A stretch of 64,000 bases of DNA from Acinetobacter nosocomialis (GCA_025736915.1 CP107049.1:1612001-1676000), one strand, 5' to 3'; shown: positions 18,201-26,957, numbered from the stretch's first letter. Numbers and translations: made by a program. Notes: generated by a model from the letters alone, not told the origin.

Positions 18201-18919
18201 AGTATTCTTCTTTGAGTTTTACCATTTACGACTGCATCTAAACGTCGAGCTGGAATACGGACCTGCCCTGTTAAATTGTCTGCAGCAGTCGGCTCACCAG
18301 CAGTATTAAATTGTGTTGGACGGGAGAAAGTCGTCAGACCAATTAATTTATCATCAGAAACAGGTAAGATTCCTTTACTAGTATTACCGTTAAGCAGATC
18401 AATCATGCCATCTTTTACACGAGTAATACGGTCAGGATATTGAGTATTTGGACCAGCCTTATAGTAATAAGTATTATAGTTCGAAGACATTGAGGTCAAA
18501 CCACTAGTAGAAGGTGCACTCTTTAACTTAGTTGTACAATCACTTTGCGAACTCGAATTACCACAGCTATACCAAGATGTCCCCGACTTCATATAATAGT
18601 AAGTTGGAGCAGTTGCAGTACAATAATAACGCTTATATTCTGCAATTCCATTACTCGACAACACATTATTATAACCCGTCTGCACAACATTACTGGGGAT
18701 ATCACAGGCACTAGCATCATTTTGAAGCTGCGGATATCCCATAGAACCTGAAATATCCAATACAAACATTAAAGTAATATCACCAGCTTTTGCTTTTTGA
18801 TAAATATCAATATCACTGGCCTGACTTACACTGCTCGCTACTAACCCAGTGCATAAAGCGGCTACTGCACTTGTTAGAAGTTTTGGATGATATGAAAACT
18901 TTAAGTCTTTCTTATCCAT
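15248..18919 (-). CDS. comC: PilY1/ComC type IV pilus tip-associated protein
   Basis: A 1223-residue exported protein that promotes pilus extension and, in Acinetobacter, DNA uptake. A signal peptide (about 1-35) is followed by a von Willebrand A-like region with MIDAS motif DISGS (55-59) and a TDGDPNG segment. The C-terminal PilY1 beta-propeller holds a calcium-loop-like DRNGDGLID (near 920) next to FGDLGGQLFRIDL. Near residues 1167-1180 there is an almost pure glycine run (GGSGGGGGGGGGGEG), then a cysteine-containing tail. ATG 18919 follows GGGGAAA; an upstream TTG is less likely. It lies between pilX and comE in one operon. Confidence 0.93.
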   Translation of the reverse strand: MDKKDLKFSYHPKLLTSAVAALCTGLVASSVSQASDIDIYQKAKAGDITLMFVLDISGSMGYPQLQNDASACDIPSNVVQTGYNNVLSSNGIAEYKRYYCTATAPTYYYMKSGTSWYSCGNSSSQSDCTTKLKSAPSTSGLTSMSSNYNTYYYKAGPNTQYPDRITRVKDGMIDLLNGNTSKGILPVSDDKLIGLTTFSRPTQFNTAGEPTAADNLTGQVRIPARRLDAVVNGKTQRRILIEEIAKLGARGGTPTANAYAEAAASLMGTTTQGLSNSGFNYAGTGATSGGSYVRPDSITKQMTGSTTQCSGQGIYVLTDGDPNGNSSASGLMKKALSGKTFACTDSDTGWNCIQQFSQFLLNNGSNPVGLKIKTAVVGFGSDFNIIPSFNRSLSLADNLANINNSTASANQKEAAKWGVNASGGWYSGSSSQDVVNSVNAFLGDLGSEIPAVTTGSPTIPKDSLNPAVLQKQAYFPQFQPTPDKNYQLWAGNLKKYSVVNGILKDRDNSTLISTATATKGQILPNRDFWAYTDNDSTNDNSDSNTPGSNSYTLKGGAWSQLLLTMNQTTQENRNLLTNRSADGSTTTTLRQIKKSDLTDTTYQTDGKRGYLMALLGYPMTVTQAKDPDHLVLNATPSTSLRQIGALMHSSPLLITNSGQITYTNGVIDTQNREDYVLFGTTQGLLHIVKAGKNDSTSVDSNGGKEVFTFVPNEMIEKQPEAFLKNDAMNGGVDQLYYGIDGPWASYTQYVLDGSRKGLTVGKGYGSQEGKQIVYGGLRMGGRSYYALNLQDMSNPKLLFQISPDEQKTYYNGTTTTYAALSNMGQSWSKPSIGWVNWKKSDGKTTERKRVMFVGGGYDEGYESDTYNPSISQGAGVYMFDADNGKLLWWASAKATTAQGAEAYTQSNNLKYSVVSEIRTEDRNGDGLIDHLYFGDLGGQLFRIDLDNTAATNANFAKPPQLLLNLNNGAASPRFYEMPAFSVYDYNGTTFAVVSIGSGNRSKPLAQYASGQGYNYDAVYNIYDKDVADRNLYKADFVYQTPITNTNQLGEITNSNWNTYDDGAVALLSATRGWFYQFKSTNIQDAKVFSTPIVLNHRMFVSTFDGGKAGMSGDCGAGVKGESFLNQFCMPFGQCSQSTLAAENGSVQCAPGTSCSQGAGIQDTTVVDDGGSGGGGGGGGGGEGSTNNKNYCVNMGNRGVTTIGGIIASSSSKMCLIPQRWYVR

Positions 18920-18934
18920 TATTATTTTCCCCAA

Positions 18935-19717
18935 TTAGTTAAAATCTTGTGCAATAGTGTATTCAGTGACGTTCGTAGTGAATGGGACATTTAAGCTGGT
19001 TAAGCACTCTGCTACTGACTTTAAAGGATTATCTAAGTCGGATTTATTAGTGACATCTGGCGCTGCCGTTCCATCTGGAAGTGTCACTTCACTCATGTGT
19101 TGTTGTAGACATTTGTTAATATCAGCATGACTAACACTACTTAAACTTGGCATTAATGACACAGCAAATACTTTGACTCGTTTAGCTTCTTGGACTTGTC
19201 CTTCTTTTTCATCAAGACCACGAGTTCGAGCATAAAATGGGTCATCCTCCCCAACAGTCGAAAATTTAACTGCGACCTGAGTCATAACCGCCCTACGACC
19301 ACTGGTAAACCAGTTATTGGTTGTATCGACTGCATCACAATAACCATCTGTACCTAATGCATTATTAGTAGGTACACTATTTCCGTCTATCCACTGCATT
19401 AAGCTGGCACGTCCAATATTAAAAAAGTCACTTTGATCTCCGCGATAACAAAAGACTAATTCCTTATTTTTGTCATTTGCATTGCTGATATAACCGAAAA
19501 GACCTGTTGCACTTAAACTCTGAATTAAGTTAGTTGGATTCTCTATTTGAAAAAAAGAAGCGTCTGAATTCTGCAATATCAATTGCTGCACTTGGCTATT
19601 CGTCGCTATATTTAAATTAATCAAACCTTTACGAATAGCTATTGTGCCAACAATCATAATTGCAACTAAGAAAATGAGTACAATAATTAACGCTGAGCCA
19701 CCCTGCTTCAGTTTCAT
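18935..19717 (-). CDS. pilX: Type IV pilus assembly protein PilX
   Basis: A 260-residue minor-pilin-class protein. Its short basic leader KLKQGGSALIIVLIFLVAIMIV shows the PilX/GspK-type N-terminus, which lacks the usual FTLIE sequence and Glu5. The following domain has PilX features such as the conserved region around DPFYARTRG and cysteines for a disulfide. It acts with PilV, PilW, FimU and PilY1 to prime pilus assembly. The start overlaps the pilW stop by 4 bp (ATGA type), indicating translational coupling; comC follows after 15 bp. Confidence 0.88.
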   Translation of the reverse strand: MKLKQGGSALIIVLIFLVAIMIVGTIAIRKGLINLNIATNSQVQQLILQNSDASFFQIENPTNLIQSLSATGLFGYISNANDKNKELVFCYRGDQSDFFNIGRASLMQWIDGNSVPTNNALGTDGYCDAVDTTNNWFTSGRRAVMTQVAVKFSTVGEDDPFYARTRGLDEKEGQVQEAKRVKVFAVSLMPSLSSVSHADINKCLQQHMSEVTLPDGTAAPDVTNKSDLDNPLKSVAECLTSLNVPFTTNVTEYTIAQDFN

Positions 19718-20751
19718 TTCCCACGCTCCCCAATTACATTACGCAAGGCAATGGTTTGTGATATCACTTGACGCACATATTTTTTTGTCGAATTCGTAGG
19801 CTTTTTTACTGTAATCGTTTGGTCCAATACTGAAAATTGTTGGTCATCTTTAATTGCTACTTCTGCACCGACTGGTTGCAATGAACGTGTTAATAATCCG
19901 ATTTGAACTGAAACAATACGTGGACGAGGAGCAGTCAAACTTAAATAATCATGTATTGAAATATAACGTCGTCCAGAATTTCCTTGGACATTCAGTAAAA
20001 TCCGAAAATAATCCACACGTTTCATTATAATTTCACCTGCATCCCCATAACGAGTTATAGTAGTTGGGCTCCCTGTTAGAGGGTAATAACCAGCATCACA
20101 AGCAAGCGCTAAAGGTTGATTAGGTTCATCACTATTATTTTTATCATCTTTACGTAAAAAATATCGTTGGACTATGACTTGACGGCCGCTAGCAAGAGGA
20201 AAATTCAGATTATTTCCTTCACAATCTGTACCGCCTATATATTCATCATCAGCTTGAGTTGCGGTACCTTTAGTATCAATTGTATATTGCGGTATATATT
20301 GAATAACGAGTTGGTCACTAGCGATATCATTTCCATTACTTTGGACGTTTGATGCTCCAGTCCAAGCATTACCACTACCAACACTATCCCCCAGACTACG
20401 AGAAAGTAGATTAGGATTAGCAGTTACACCAACAATAGTTTTATAAAGATTACTAAGAGGCTCATTAGCAGCATCTTTAGCTGAATTAATTGCAGAAGTT
20501 AAGACAATACCACCATAAGCAGTTTGATCATCAATAACCGCTTTTGGATTATTTAAGTTTGCAAGGCGAATATCTTGAGTTAAATAGTTAAGGCCAAAAT
20601 TTGCATTATCTTGCACATCAGAAACACCTATCTGCATAGATAAACTTTTTTGACTAGTTAAAAATAATAATATTGCAGCAGCAGTAATTATGAGACCTAA
20701 GGCTAACGAAATTATTAATTCGATTAATGTAAAACCCTGATGTTTTTTCAT
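19714..20751 (-). CDS. comB: Type IV pilus minor pilin PilW/ComB
   Basis: A 345-residue prepilin: leader MKKHQG, then FTLIELIISLALGLIITAAAI with Glu5, then SQKSLSMQIGVSDVQDNANFGLNYL, typical of PilW, and a long C-terminal domain ending in a basic segment. In A. baylyi the homologue is ComB, required for transformation. It starts one base after the pilV stop codon and overlaps pilX by 4 bp, so it is tightly packed in the minor pilin operon. Confidence 0.88.
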   Translation of the reverse strand: MKKHQGFTLIELIISLALGLIITAAAILLFLTSQKSLSMQIGVSDVQDNANFGLNYLTQDIRLANLNNPKAVIDDQTAYGGIVLTSAINSAKDAANEPLSNLYKTIVGVTANPNLLSRSLGDSVGSGNAWTGASNVQSNGNDIASDQLVIQYIPQYTIDTKGTATQADDEYIGGTDCEGNNLNFPLASGRQVIVQRYFLRKDDKNNSDEPNQPLALACDAGYYPLTGSPTTITRYGDAGEIIMKRVDYFRILLNVQGNSGRRYISIHDYLSLTAPRPRIVSVQIGLLTRSLQPVGAEVAIKDDQQFSVLDQTITVKKPTNSTKKYVRQVISQTIALRNVIGERGK

Positions 20752-20752
20752 T

Positions 20753-21253
20753 TTAATAGGCCTCCATAATCACACATGTTGAATTATCGTTATATGAAGT
20801 ATCTTGAGTACAATCTCCTATACTTGTGCCATTCGTTGCACTAGTATCTCCCCATGCAATATAAATACATTGACGATTCTTCGTTTGGGGGCAAGCAATC
20901 ATATTCATAGTCATGCCAAAAGAAGATGCACTTTTCACAACCTGAGCAACATCAAAATCAGCTAGCTCCGTATCAGTACAATTGTTTTGAAAGCAATTTT
21001 TAGCGTAGTCTGTTTGTATACTGGCATCTTGGAGTTGCTGGTTATATACAGTTAAAGAATTACGATTAACTCTCATGCGCTCGGCAAGATCGCGCGCCAA
21101 TGTAATTGCTTGTACACGCGATCTGCTTTCTGCACTTGCTTCTAAGGCTCTATACTGCAAAGCAATAAAGCCTAAAATGCCAATTGCCAAAATCAGCAAA
21201 GCAACTAAAATTTCAATCACACCCATACCACGCTGGTGTCCAAGACTCTTCAT
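20753..21253 (-). CDS. pilV: Type IV pilus modification protein PilV
   Basis: A 166-residue minor pilin. The leader MKSLGHQRG precedes MGVIEILVALLILAIGILGFIALQ, with Glu5 in the mature numbering and the PilV pattern SRSRVQAITLARDLAERMRVNR after the helix. Cysteines later in the chain (NCFQNNC, ACPQ, RQCIY, CTQ, CVIM) suggest disulfides. ATG 21253 is chosen: its ATGA overlap with the fimU stop and the upstream GGGG fit better than the ATG at 21259. Part of the priming complex. Confidence 0.87.
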   Translation of the reverse strand: MKSLGHQRGMGVIEILVALLILAIGILGFIALQYRALEASAESRSRVQAITLARDLAERMRVNRNSLTVYNQQLQDASIQTDYAKNCFQNNCTDTELADFDVAQVVKSASSFGMTMNMIACPQTKNRQCIYIAWGDTSATNGTSIGDCTQDTSYNDNSTCVIMEAY

Positions 21254-21699
21254 GAACATGTCCCCATTGTGATTGACTGAATTGATCCCATTCTTGAAAC
21301 ACTAATAATTTTTGATTTATTACCGGATGCCGTATTACAAATTTCAAAAGTTGTATCTCCGGTTACATCTTTTACCAATCCGGACATTAAAAATACTATA
21401 GAAGTATTAGATCCTATTTTTAATTGAGCTTTTCCACTTGGTACCCAATTGATTTGATTGTCACTATCTGCAACATACATAGAATTTAATTGCACTTTTA
21501 CTTGTCTACGCTCGACTATAGCTTTCATACGTGCCTGATTTATACTTGAAACTAGATCTTCTGTGCTTCTATTCAAATTTTGGTTAATCAACATATCTTC
21601 AAACATTGGGGCAGCCATCATCGCCATAATAGCCATAACCACAATTGTCACCATGAGTTCAATTAAGGTGAACCCTTCTTGCGGAATAATCCCCCTCAT
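21250..21699 (-). CDS. fimU: Type IV pilus minor pilin FimU/FimT (GspH-like)
   Basis: A 149-residue prepilin: leader MRGIIPQEG, then FTLIELMVTIVVMAIMAMMAAP with Glu5, a GspH/FimT-type NRSTEDLVSSINQARMKAIVERRQV segment and a beta-rich C-terminus with two cysteines (FEICN, MGTCS). ATG 21699 has GGGG at better spacing than ATG 21705. It is the first gene of the seven-gene minor pilin/PilY1 operon, so the operon promoter should lie in 21700-21865. I saw no convincing sigma-54 match there. FimU and FimT cannot be separated on sequence alone. Confidence 0.85.
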   Translation of the reverse strand: MRGIIPQEGFTLIELMVTIVVMAIMAMMAAPMFEDMLINQNLNRSTEDLVSSINQARMKAIVERRQVKVQLNSMYVADSDNQINWVPSGKAQLKIGSNTSIVFLMSGLVKDVTGDTTFEICNTASGNKSKIISVSRMGSIQSITMGTCS

Positions 21700-21791
21700 C
21701 CCCATAACCCCAAATGAATTTAAAAATTTTATTTCTATATAAATTTTACGTTTTACTTTTACAAAACGAATACAAACCAGATAAAGGGTAT

Positions 21792-21829
21792 AAAAAAACA
21801 GATAACTGTCATATCACAATTATCTGTTT
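21792..21829 (-). terminator. ispH terminator
   Basis: AAACAGATAA/TTATCTGTTT stem followed on the minus strand by TTTTTTTATACC, about 35 bp past the ispH stop and before the minor pilin operon. Confidence 0.85.
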
Positions 21830-21865
21830 AACTTTTTAAAATCAGTATGTTAAATAAGTCACATT

Positions 21866-22816
21866 TTATGCTTGTGTTACATGAATACGTAATTCTTTAG
21901 GAAGACTAAAAGTAATGTTTTCTTCACGTCCTTCTAACTCTTTAGGCGCCTGAGCACCCCAATCTTGTAAACGTTGAATGACTTGCTTAATTAAAATTTC
22001 TGGAGCCGAGGCACCAGCTGTTACACCAATTTTACAAGTTTCATTGAACCATGATTGTTCAAGCTGATCGGCATTATCTACAAGATAAGCGGCTTTACCC
22101 ATACGTTCAGCAAGCTCGCGTAAACGGTTCGAATTTGATGAATTTGGTGAACCAACAACCAGTACAACATCGCATTTTTCGGCTAAGTCACGTACTGCAT
22201 CTTGTCTGTTTTGAGTTGCATAACAAATATCGTCTTTGCGCGGCCCTTGAATTTTAGGGAACTTCGCACGCAAGGCATCAATAACTTTCGCTGTATCATC
22301 AATAGATAAAGTTGTTTGAGTAACAAAAGCCAATTTTTCTGGATGTCTGACCTCAAGTGCTGCCACATCAGCTTCATCTTCAACCAGATAAATGGCGCCA
22401 CCTTTTAATTTGTCATATTGCCCCATAGTTCCTTCAACTTCTGGATGCCCTTCATGACCAATTAAAATCGCTTCAGTTCCTTCACGAGCATATTTAGTTA
22501 CTTCAATATGTACTTTCGTAACAAGCGGACAAGTCGCATCAAAAACTTTTAGACCTCGACGCTCTGCTTCTTGCTGAACTGCTTTTGAAACCCCGTGCGC
22601 ACTAAAAATGACAATCGAATCATCTGGTACTTGATCTAGTTCATCAACGAAAACCGCCCCTCTTTGACGTAAGTCATCTACCACAAATTTGTTATGGACA
22701 ACTTCATGACGCACATAAATAGGAGGATTAAAACATTCCAAAGCCCGATTGACGATTGCTATGGCTCGATCAACACCGGCACAAAAACCACGCGGATTAG
22801 CTAACACAATTTCCAT
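21866..22816 (-). CDS. ispH: 4-hydroxy-3-methylbut-2-enyl diphosphate reductase
   Basis: Last enzyme of the MEP isoprenoid pathway, reducing HMBPP to IPP and DMAPP with a [4Fe-4S] cluster. The 316 residues carry the three cluster cysteines Cys12 ([11 protein letters not shown]), Cys96 (DATCPLV) and Cys198 (ICYATQ), the substrate histidines around 41, 74 and 124 ([11 protein letters not shown]) and the [10 protein letters not shown] motif. It is divergent from gmk with about 120 bp between start codons, and is closed by its own strong terminator. Confidence 0.97.
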   Translation of the reverse strand: MEIVLANPRGFCAGVDRAIAIVNRALECFNPPIYVRHEVVHNKFVVDDLRQRGAVFVDELDQVPDDSIVIFSAHGVSKAVQQEAERRGLKVFDATCPLVTKVHIEVTKYAREGTEAILIGHEGHPEVEGTMGQYDKLKGGAIYLVEDEADVAALEVRHPEKLAFVTQTTLSIDDTAKVIDALRAKFPKIQGPRKDDICYATQNRQDAVRDLAEKCDVVLVVGSPNSSNSNRLRELAERMGKAAYLVDNADQLEQSWFNETCKIGVTAGASAPEILIKQVIQRLQDWGAQAPKELEGREENITFSLPKELRIHVTQA

Positions 22817-22938
22817 AACAGCCTCAAAATTAATAAAACAGGGGAATTTCTCGTAAATATTTGCAGTTAAAACTATTCAGTTTAAACGCACGGTACACTA
22901 CAATAGCGAAGATATTTTATCATATCAGGAAAAATATC

Positions 22939-23568
22939 ATGTCGGGTCTATTGTTTGTCGTTTCTGCTGCATCAGGAACGGGCAAAACATCTTTGGTGAA
23001 AGCCCTACTTGACCGTGTAAGCAATTTACATGTTTCAGTTTCGCATACTACCCGAGGTCAACGACCAGGTGAATTAGATGGTGTTCACTATCATTTCACA
23101 ACAAAAGATGACTTTTTAGACCAAGTAGACCAAGGTGGATTTATTGAATACGCTGAAGTATTTGGTAACTACTATGGCACTTCGCAAGCAACCGTAAAAC
23201 AACAGTTAGCTCAAGGACATGATGTCTTGCTTGAAATTGATTGGCAAGGTGCAGAGCAAGTACGTAAGCTGTTTCCTGAATCTAAACAAATCTTTATTTT
23301 ACCGCCTACTCAATTCGATTTACGCCAGCGTTTATCTAATCGCGGTACAGATTCTGTTGAAGTTATTGAACATCGTTTAAGCTGCGCTGTTGAAGATATG
23401 CAGCATTATACGAACTTTGACTACATCATTATTAATGATGATTTTAATAAAGCCTTACATGAGCTTGAAGCTGTGATCACAGCGAACCGTTTAGTGCTAT
23501 CTCAGCAAGCAAAAAGACACCAAACCTTAATTCAAGACTTGATTACTCCTCAACCAAAACAGGAATAA
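22939..23568 (+). CDS. gmk: Guanylate kinase
   Basis: Phosphorylates GMP to GDP with ATP. The 209-residue protein starts MSGLLFVVSAASGTGKTSLV, with the P-loop at 10-18. It carries the GMP-binding HTTRGQRPGELDGVHYHF and a downstream LLEIDWQGAEQVRK. ATG 22939 with AGGA upstream is chosen; an in-frame ATG at 22861 would add 26 residues ahead of the P-loop not found in the family. It begins the gmk-rpoZ-spoT-ridA order common in gamma-proteobacteria and supplies GDP/GTP linked to (p)ppGpp metabolism. Confidence 0.96.
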   Translation: MSGLLFVVSAASGTGKTSLVKALLDRVSNLHVSVSHTTRGQRPGELDGVHYHFTTKDDFLDQVDQGGFIEYAEVFGNYYGTSQATVKQQLAQGHDVLLEIDWQGAEQVRKLFPESKQIFILPPTQFDLRQRLSNRGTDSVEVIEHRLSCAVEDMQHYTNFDYIIINDDFNKALHELEAVITANRLVLSQQAKRHQTLIQDLITPQPKQE

Positions 23569-23640
23569 CTTGAGTCTAGAACGAAAGCCTTTTATACTAT
23601 TTAGTCTGTTCAAATTTACCATTCCAAAACGAGAACTTTT

Positions 23641-23919
23641 ATGGCACGCGTCACCGTTGAAGATTGTTTAGATCATGTAGACAACCGTTTTGAGCTTGTG
23701 CTCGTTGCAAGTAAACGTGCTCGTCAATTGGCACGTCAAGGCATGGAGCCAACTGTAGAATGGGATAACGACAAACCAACAGTTGTTGCTTTACGTGAAA
23801 TCGCTGTAGGTCACGTAACGAAAGAAATTCTTAAACAACGTGAGCAAGATTACCAAACTTCTAGTCTTGATCTTGCCCTTTCTACAAACAGCTTAAATTT
23901 AGAAGGTTTTTCTTTCTAA
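23641..23919 (+). CDS. rpoZ: RNA polymerase omega subunit
   Basis: A 92-residue omega subunit that stabilises beta-prime and forms part of a (p)ppGpp-binding site in gamma-proteobacteria. Begins [20 protein letters not shown], with [11 protein letters not shown] and the [11 protein letters not shown] segment. It lies 72 bp after gmk and before spoT. Its terminator separates it from spoT. Confidence 0.96.
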   Translation: MARVTVEDCLDHVDNRFELVLVASKRARQLARQGMEPTVEWDNDKPTVVALREIAVGHVTKEILKQREQDYQTSSLDLALSTNSLNLEGFSF

Positions 23920-23935
23920 TTACTCCTGTTTCTAT

Positions 23936-23968
23936 AAAAAACCATCGTTTCTTTGCGATGGTTTTTTA
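23936..23968 (+). terminator. rpoZ terminator
   Basis: ACCATCG (23941-23947) pairs with CGATGGT (23956-23962), followed by TTTTT. The A-rich left flank gives possible function on the other strand too. Confidence 0.8.
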
Positions 23969-24127
23969 TTTGGCTTCTTCATATTTAAAACATATTGGCA
24001 AAAGCAATTATTTTCATTGAAAAAAAAATACACTTTTTCAAATGAAAAAATTGACAAGTTCCGCAATATGCTTTTCATTAAGAAGTAGATAGATTTAGTT
24101 TTTTAAGCAACAGAAAAAGGGTGGTCT

Positions 24128-26233
24128 ATGCCAGGCGAAGAGGTCAGCCAAGCCAAGCAACAGCTCAAATTAATTATCGAACCTTACTTATCAGTAAGCG
24201 AAGTCGAGAAAGTGCTTGCTGCCTGTGATTTTGGAGATCTGGCACACACTGGTATTACACGTAAAAGTGGCGAACCCTATATTCTGCATCCAATTGCTGT
24301 CAGCTGTATTTTAGCTAATATGCGACTGGACCCTGAAACTTTAATGGCAGCACTTTTACATGATGTCATTGAAGATACTCAATATACCAAAGAAGATATT
24401 ATTGAGCGATTCGGACAAACTGTTGCAGAGCTCGTTGATGGTGTAACCAAGTTAAGCCAATCAAGCGACAAAGAATATAATAAAGCGGCGTCTTTCAGAA
24501 AAATTTTGCAAGCAACGTTACAAGATCCGCGTGTCATTATTATTAAACTAGCCGATCGCTATCATAATATGACAACCTTGGGTGCTTTACGTCCCGATAA
24601 ACGTGCTCGTATCGCGCAAGAAACTTTTGATATTTTTGTACCCATGGCAAGATTAGTCGGCATGAATGAAATGGCTGATAATCTTGAAAACTTGTGTTAT
24701 CAAAATCTAGATTTAGATATGTTTGATAACGTCCAGAATGCTTTACTCCAAACCAAACCAGAACGATGTAAATACCAAAGTATCTGGGAGCAAAATCTTG
24801 CAGAGCTTCTGCACAATTACCATATCCAAGGCCGTATTAAAAAGAAAAATAATAATATTGAACTATTACGCCACTTCGTTAAAAACGAGATGGATTTGCA
24901 AGAGCTTACTCATAGCCATGCCTTTGAAATCGTTTTACAGTCTATTGCTGACTGTGACCGTTTATTCGCAGCATTAAAAGAAAATTTCCAAGTCATCCAA
25001 TATCAAGATCATATCCGTCGTCCATTGCCTGGTGGTAATCAGTCTTTATTGATCAAGCTCAAAGGCGAAAAAACTACATTATCGCTCACTGTCCAAACTG
25101 AGCTCATGCGCAAAGCTGCCCGTTTTGGTGTGGTATTAGGTGAAAATGCGCCGCAAACTTGTCGTTCTGCCATCCAAGCATCAATGCAGAACTTAAATAC
25201 ACTCATTGATGGTGAATGCGCTAAAACAACTTTTAATGATTTACTTGATTATTTACATCAAGAAAAAATTTGGGTCTATACCCCACATGGCCAATTACAT
25301 GAATTACCACAAGGTGCAACAGTAGTTGACTTCGCCTATTCAGCAAGTCTTTTCTTGGGTAACCATGCAGTAGGCGCAAAAGTTGATGGTGAAATTAAAC
25401 CACTTTCAACACCATTAGTGAGTGGACAGGTTATTGAAATTATTACTGATGTCTTAGCAACTCCAAATCCAGATTGGTTGAGTTTCATTAACACCCAGAA
25501 AGCTCGCCGTGCTTTACAACATGTGCTTAAAGATCAAGATATTGAAGAACAACGTTTAGTTGGTGCACAAGCACTTTCACGAGCATTGAAACTCTTTAAT
25601 CGTTCAATCAATGATCTTTCAGAAGCAGATTGGCTAGACCTCTTACAATGGCGTCATATTGACAATAAAGATGCATTATTTGAGCAAATCGCAGTTGGAG
25701 ACTTACTTCCTCAACTCGTAGCCAACCATTTGTTTGCAAATGACAAACATCCACAAGTAGAAAATTCAGACCGATTAATTCAGGGTACTGAAGGCATCGA
25801 TGTTAAATATGCTCACTGCTGTAACCCTGTATTGGGCGATCTCATTCAGGGTCATTTAACACGCCGCGGATTAATTGTGCATCGTATTCGTTGTCATAAT
25901 TTACTTCATGAACAACATTTGCATCCAGAAAATATTATGCCGCTTCAATGGAAAGCAGATGACGTAGATGATGTACGTTTTACTGCCTACCTTGCGATTT
26001 ATATGGCAATGAATGATGAACAGGTATCAGACCTCATCTATCAATGTCGTAAAAATAATGCAGGGGTAGAAATGGTGCATTCCAATGAGCAGCGAACTTT
26101 TGTGAACATCGTGGTGAACAATCGTAAGCACATAGCAAAAGTCATTCGTGATTTACGCATGCACTATGGGTTCCCCCGTATTGAGCGTTTAGATGCCCCT
26201 GCCCCACAAGCGGAAATTTCTAAAGTCAGCTAA
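24128..26233 (+). CDS. spoT: SpoT (p)ppGpp hydrolase with degenerate synthetase domain
   Basis: A 701-residue RelA/SpoT homologue. The N-terminal HD hydrolase domain is intact: H54 in ILHP, HDVIEDT with H78-D79, and KLADRYHNMTTL near 140-150. The synthetase region (about 236-330) has lost its catalytic signatures: where GYQSLH is expected there is GNQSLL, and the usual Glu-x-Gln-x-Arg strand reads TVQTELM. TGS (about 381-440), a Cys-containing zinc-finger/RIS region (YAHCCNPVLGD) and a C-terminal ACT domain are present. It should therefore degrade (p)ppGpp but not make it, which matches what is reported for Acinetobacter SpoT; RelA elsewhere would be the synthetase. A database label of bifunctional enzyme would be misleading. 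Confidence 0.93.
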   Translation: MPGEEVSQAKQQLKLIIEPYLSVSEVEKVLAACDFGDLAHTGITRKSGEPYILHPIAVSCILANMRLDPETLMAALLHDVIEDTQYTKEDIIERFGQTVAELVDGVTKLSQSSDKEYNKAASFRKILQATLQDPRVIIIKLADRYHNMTTLGALRPDKRARIAQETFDIFVPMARLVGMNEMADNLENLCYQNLDLDMFDNVQNALLQTKPERCKYQSIWEQNLAELLHNYHIQGRIKKKNNNIELLRHFVKNEMDLQELTHSHAFEIVLQSIADCDRLFAALKENFQVIQYQDHIRRPLPGGNQSLLIKLKGEKTTLSLTVQTELMRKAARFGVVLGENAPQTCRSAIQASMQNLNTLIDGECAKTTFNDLLDYLHQEKIWVYTPHGQLHELPQGATVVDFAYSASLFLGNHAVGAKVDGEIKPLSTPLVSGQVIEIITDVLATPNPDWLSFINTQKARRALQHVLKDQDIEEQRLVGAQALSRALKLFNRSINDLSEADWLDLLQWRHIDNKDALFEQIAVGDLLPQLVANHLFANDKHPQVENSDRLIQGTEGIDVKYAHCCNPVLGDLIQGHLTRRGLIVHRIRCHNLLHEQHLHPENIMPLQWKADDVDDVRFTAYLAIYMAMNDEQVSDLIYQCRKNNAGVEMVHSNEQRTFVNIVVNNRKHIAKVIRDLRMHYGFPRIERLDAPAPQAEISKVS

Positions 26234-26285
26234 AATTTGTTCTACTTTACTAAAATCTAACTTTCCAGAAGCACATAATCAATTA

Positions 26286-26321
26286 AATCGATGATACTTT
26301 TGTCAAAACGTATCATCGATT
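26286..26321. repeat. 36-bp near-perfect palindrome before ridA
   Basis: AATCGATGATAC and GTATCATCGATT are perfect 12-bp arms; the 12-nt middle (TTTTGTCAAAAC) is itself nearly self-complementary. It lies 52 bp past the spoT stop and ends 34 bp before the ridA ATG. There is no T-tract afterwards, so it may be an operator or an RNA hairpin rather than a standard terminator. Confidence 0.65.
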
Positions 26322-26354
26322 ATGATGGAAAAAGATTTAATCAAGGAGAACCAA

Positions 26355-26738
26355 ATGTCCCGCCAAGTCATTCATACTGAAAATGCCCCTGCTGCTATTG
26401 GCACATATTCTCAAGCCATTTTAGTAGGTAACACCTTATACCTATCAGGGCAAATTGGTTTAGACCCTTACAGTATGGAACTTGTTGACGGTATTGAAGC
26501 TCAAATCCGCCGTGTATTTGATAATCTAAAAGCAGTATGTGAAGCTGCGGGTGGCTCACTCGCAGATATTGCAAAGCTCAATATTTTCCTTACTGATTTA
26601 TCTAATTTCCAGCTTGTAAACCAAATTATGGGCGAATATTTTGCTCAGCCATACCCAGCTCGTGCTGCACTTGGGGTAGCAAGTTTACCTAAAGGTGCAT
26701 TAGTAGAAATGGACGGAATTGTAATTATTAATCAATAA
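26355..26738 (+). CDS. ridA: Reactive intermediate/imine deaminase RidA
   Basis: A 127-residue YjgF/YER057c/UK114 protein that hydrolyses enamine/imine intermediates such as 2-aminoacrylate, protecting PLP enzymes. Begins [21 protein letters not shown]; the active-site arginine lies in the [21 protein letters not shown] segment, and the GQIGLDP loop is present. ATG 26355 with AAGGAG 7 nt upstream is chosen over an upstream ATG. Position after spoT is conserved in gamma-proteobacteria. Confidence 0.96.
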   Translation: MSRQVIHTENAPAAIGTYSQAILVGNTLYLSGQIGLDPYSMELVDGIEAQIRRVFDNLKAVCEAAGGSLADIAKLNIFLTDLSNFQLVNQIMGEYFAQPYPARAALGVASLPKGALVEMDGIVIINQ

Positions 26739-26789
26739 GATAAAGATTTAACTACAGATTAATTCTTAAATATTTTGCTCTAAAATTAG

Positions 26790-26849
26790 ATACCGCCATG
26801 CTTAGAAATCTGAATAATTATTAGATTTCCGCTTAGGTGGTATTTTTTT
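26790..26849 (+). terminator. ridA terminator, long two-part hairpin
   Basis: Outer arms ATACCGCC/GGTGGTAT and inner arms GAAATCT/AGATTTC surround an AT loop, followed by seven T residues. The stem is unusually long (about 53 nt). Confidence 0.8.
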
Positions 26850-26903
26850 ATCCAAAATCCCAATAAAGATAAATGAGATTTTAAATGAATTTCATTGACA
26901 AAC

Positions 26904-26922
26904 GATAATAATTATCAATAAT
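26904..26922. promoter_or_regulatory. Fur-box-like site upstream of bfd
   Basis: The 19 bp match the GATAATGATAATCATTATC consensus at 14 positions and lie about 36 bp before the bfd start codon. A second ATTATC/GATAAT-like stretch continues to about 26933, so overlapping boxes are possible. Iron repression of bfd is the expected logic. Confidence 0.6.
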
Positions 26923-26957
26923 ATCAATTATCGCATTTATATTTGGGGATCACTCCC

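Noticed and set aside
24128-26233. Calling SpoT a bifunctional synthetase/hydrolase
   Set aside because: The synthetase signature residues are missing, although the overall domain order is that of bifunctional enzymes.
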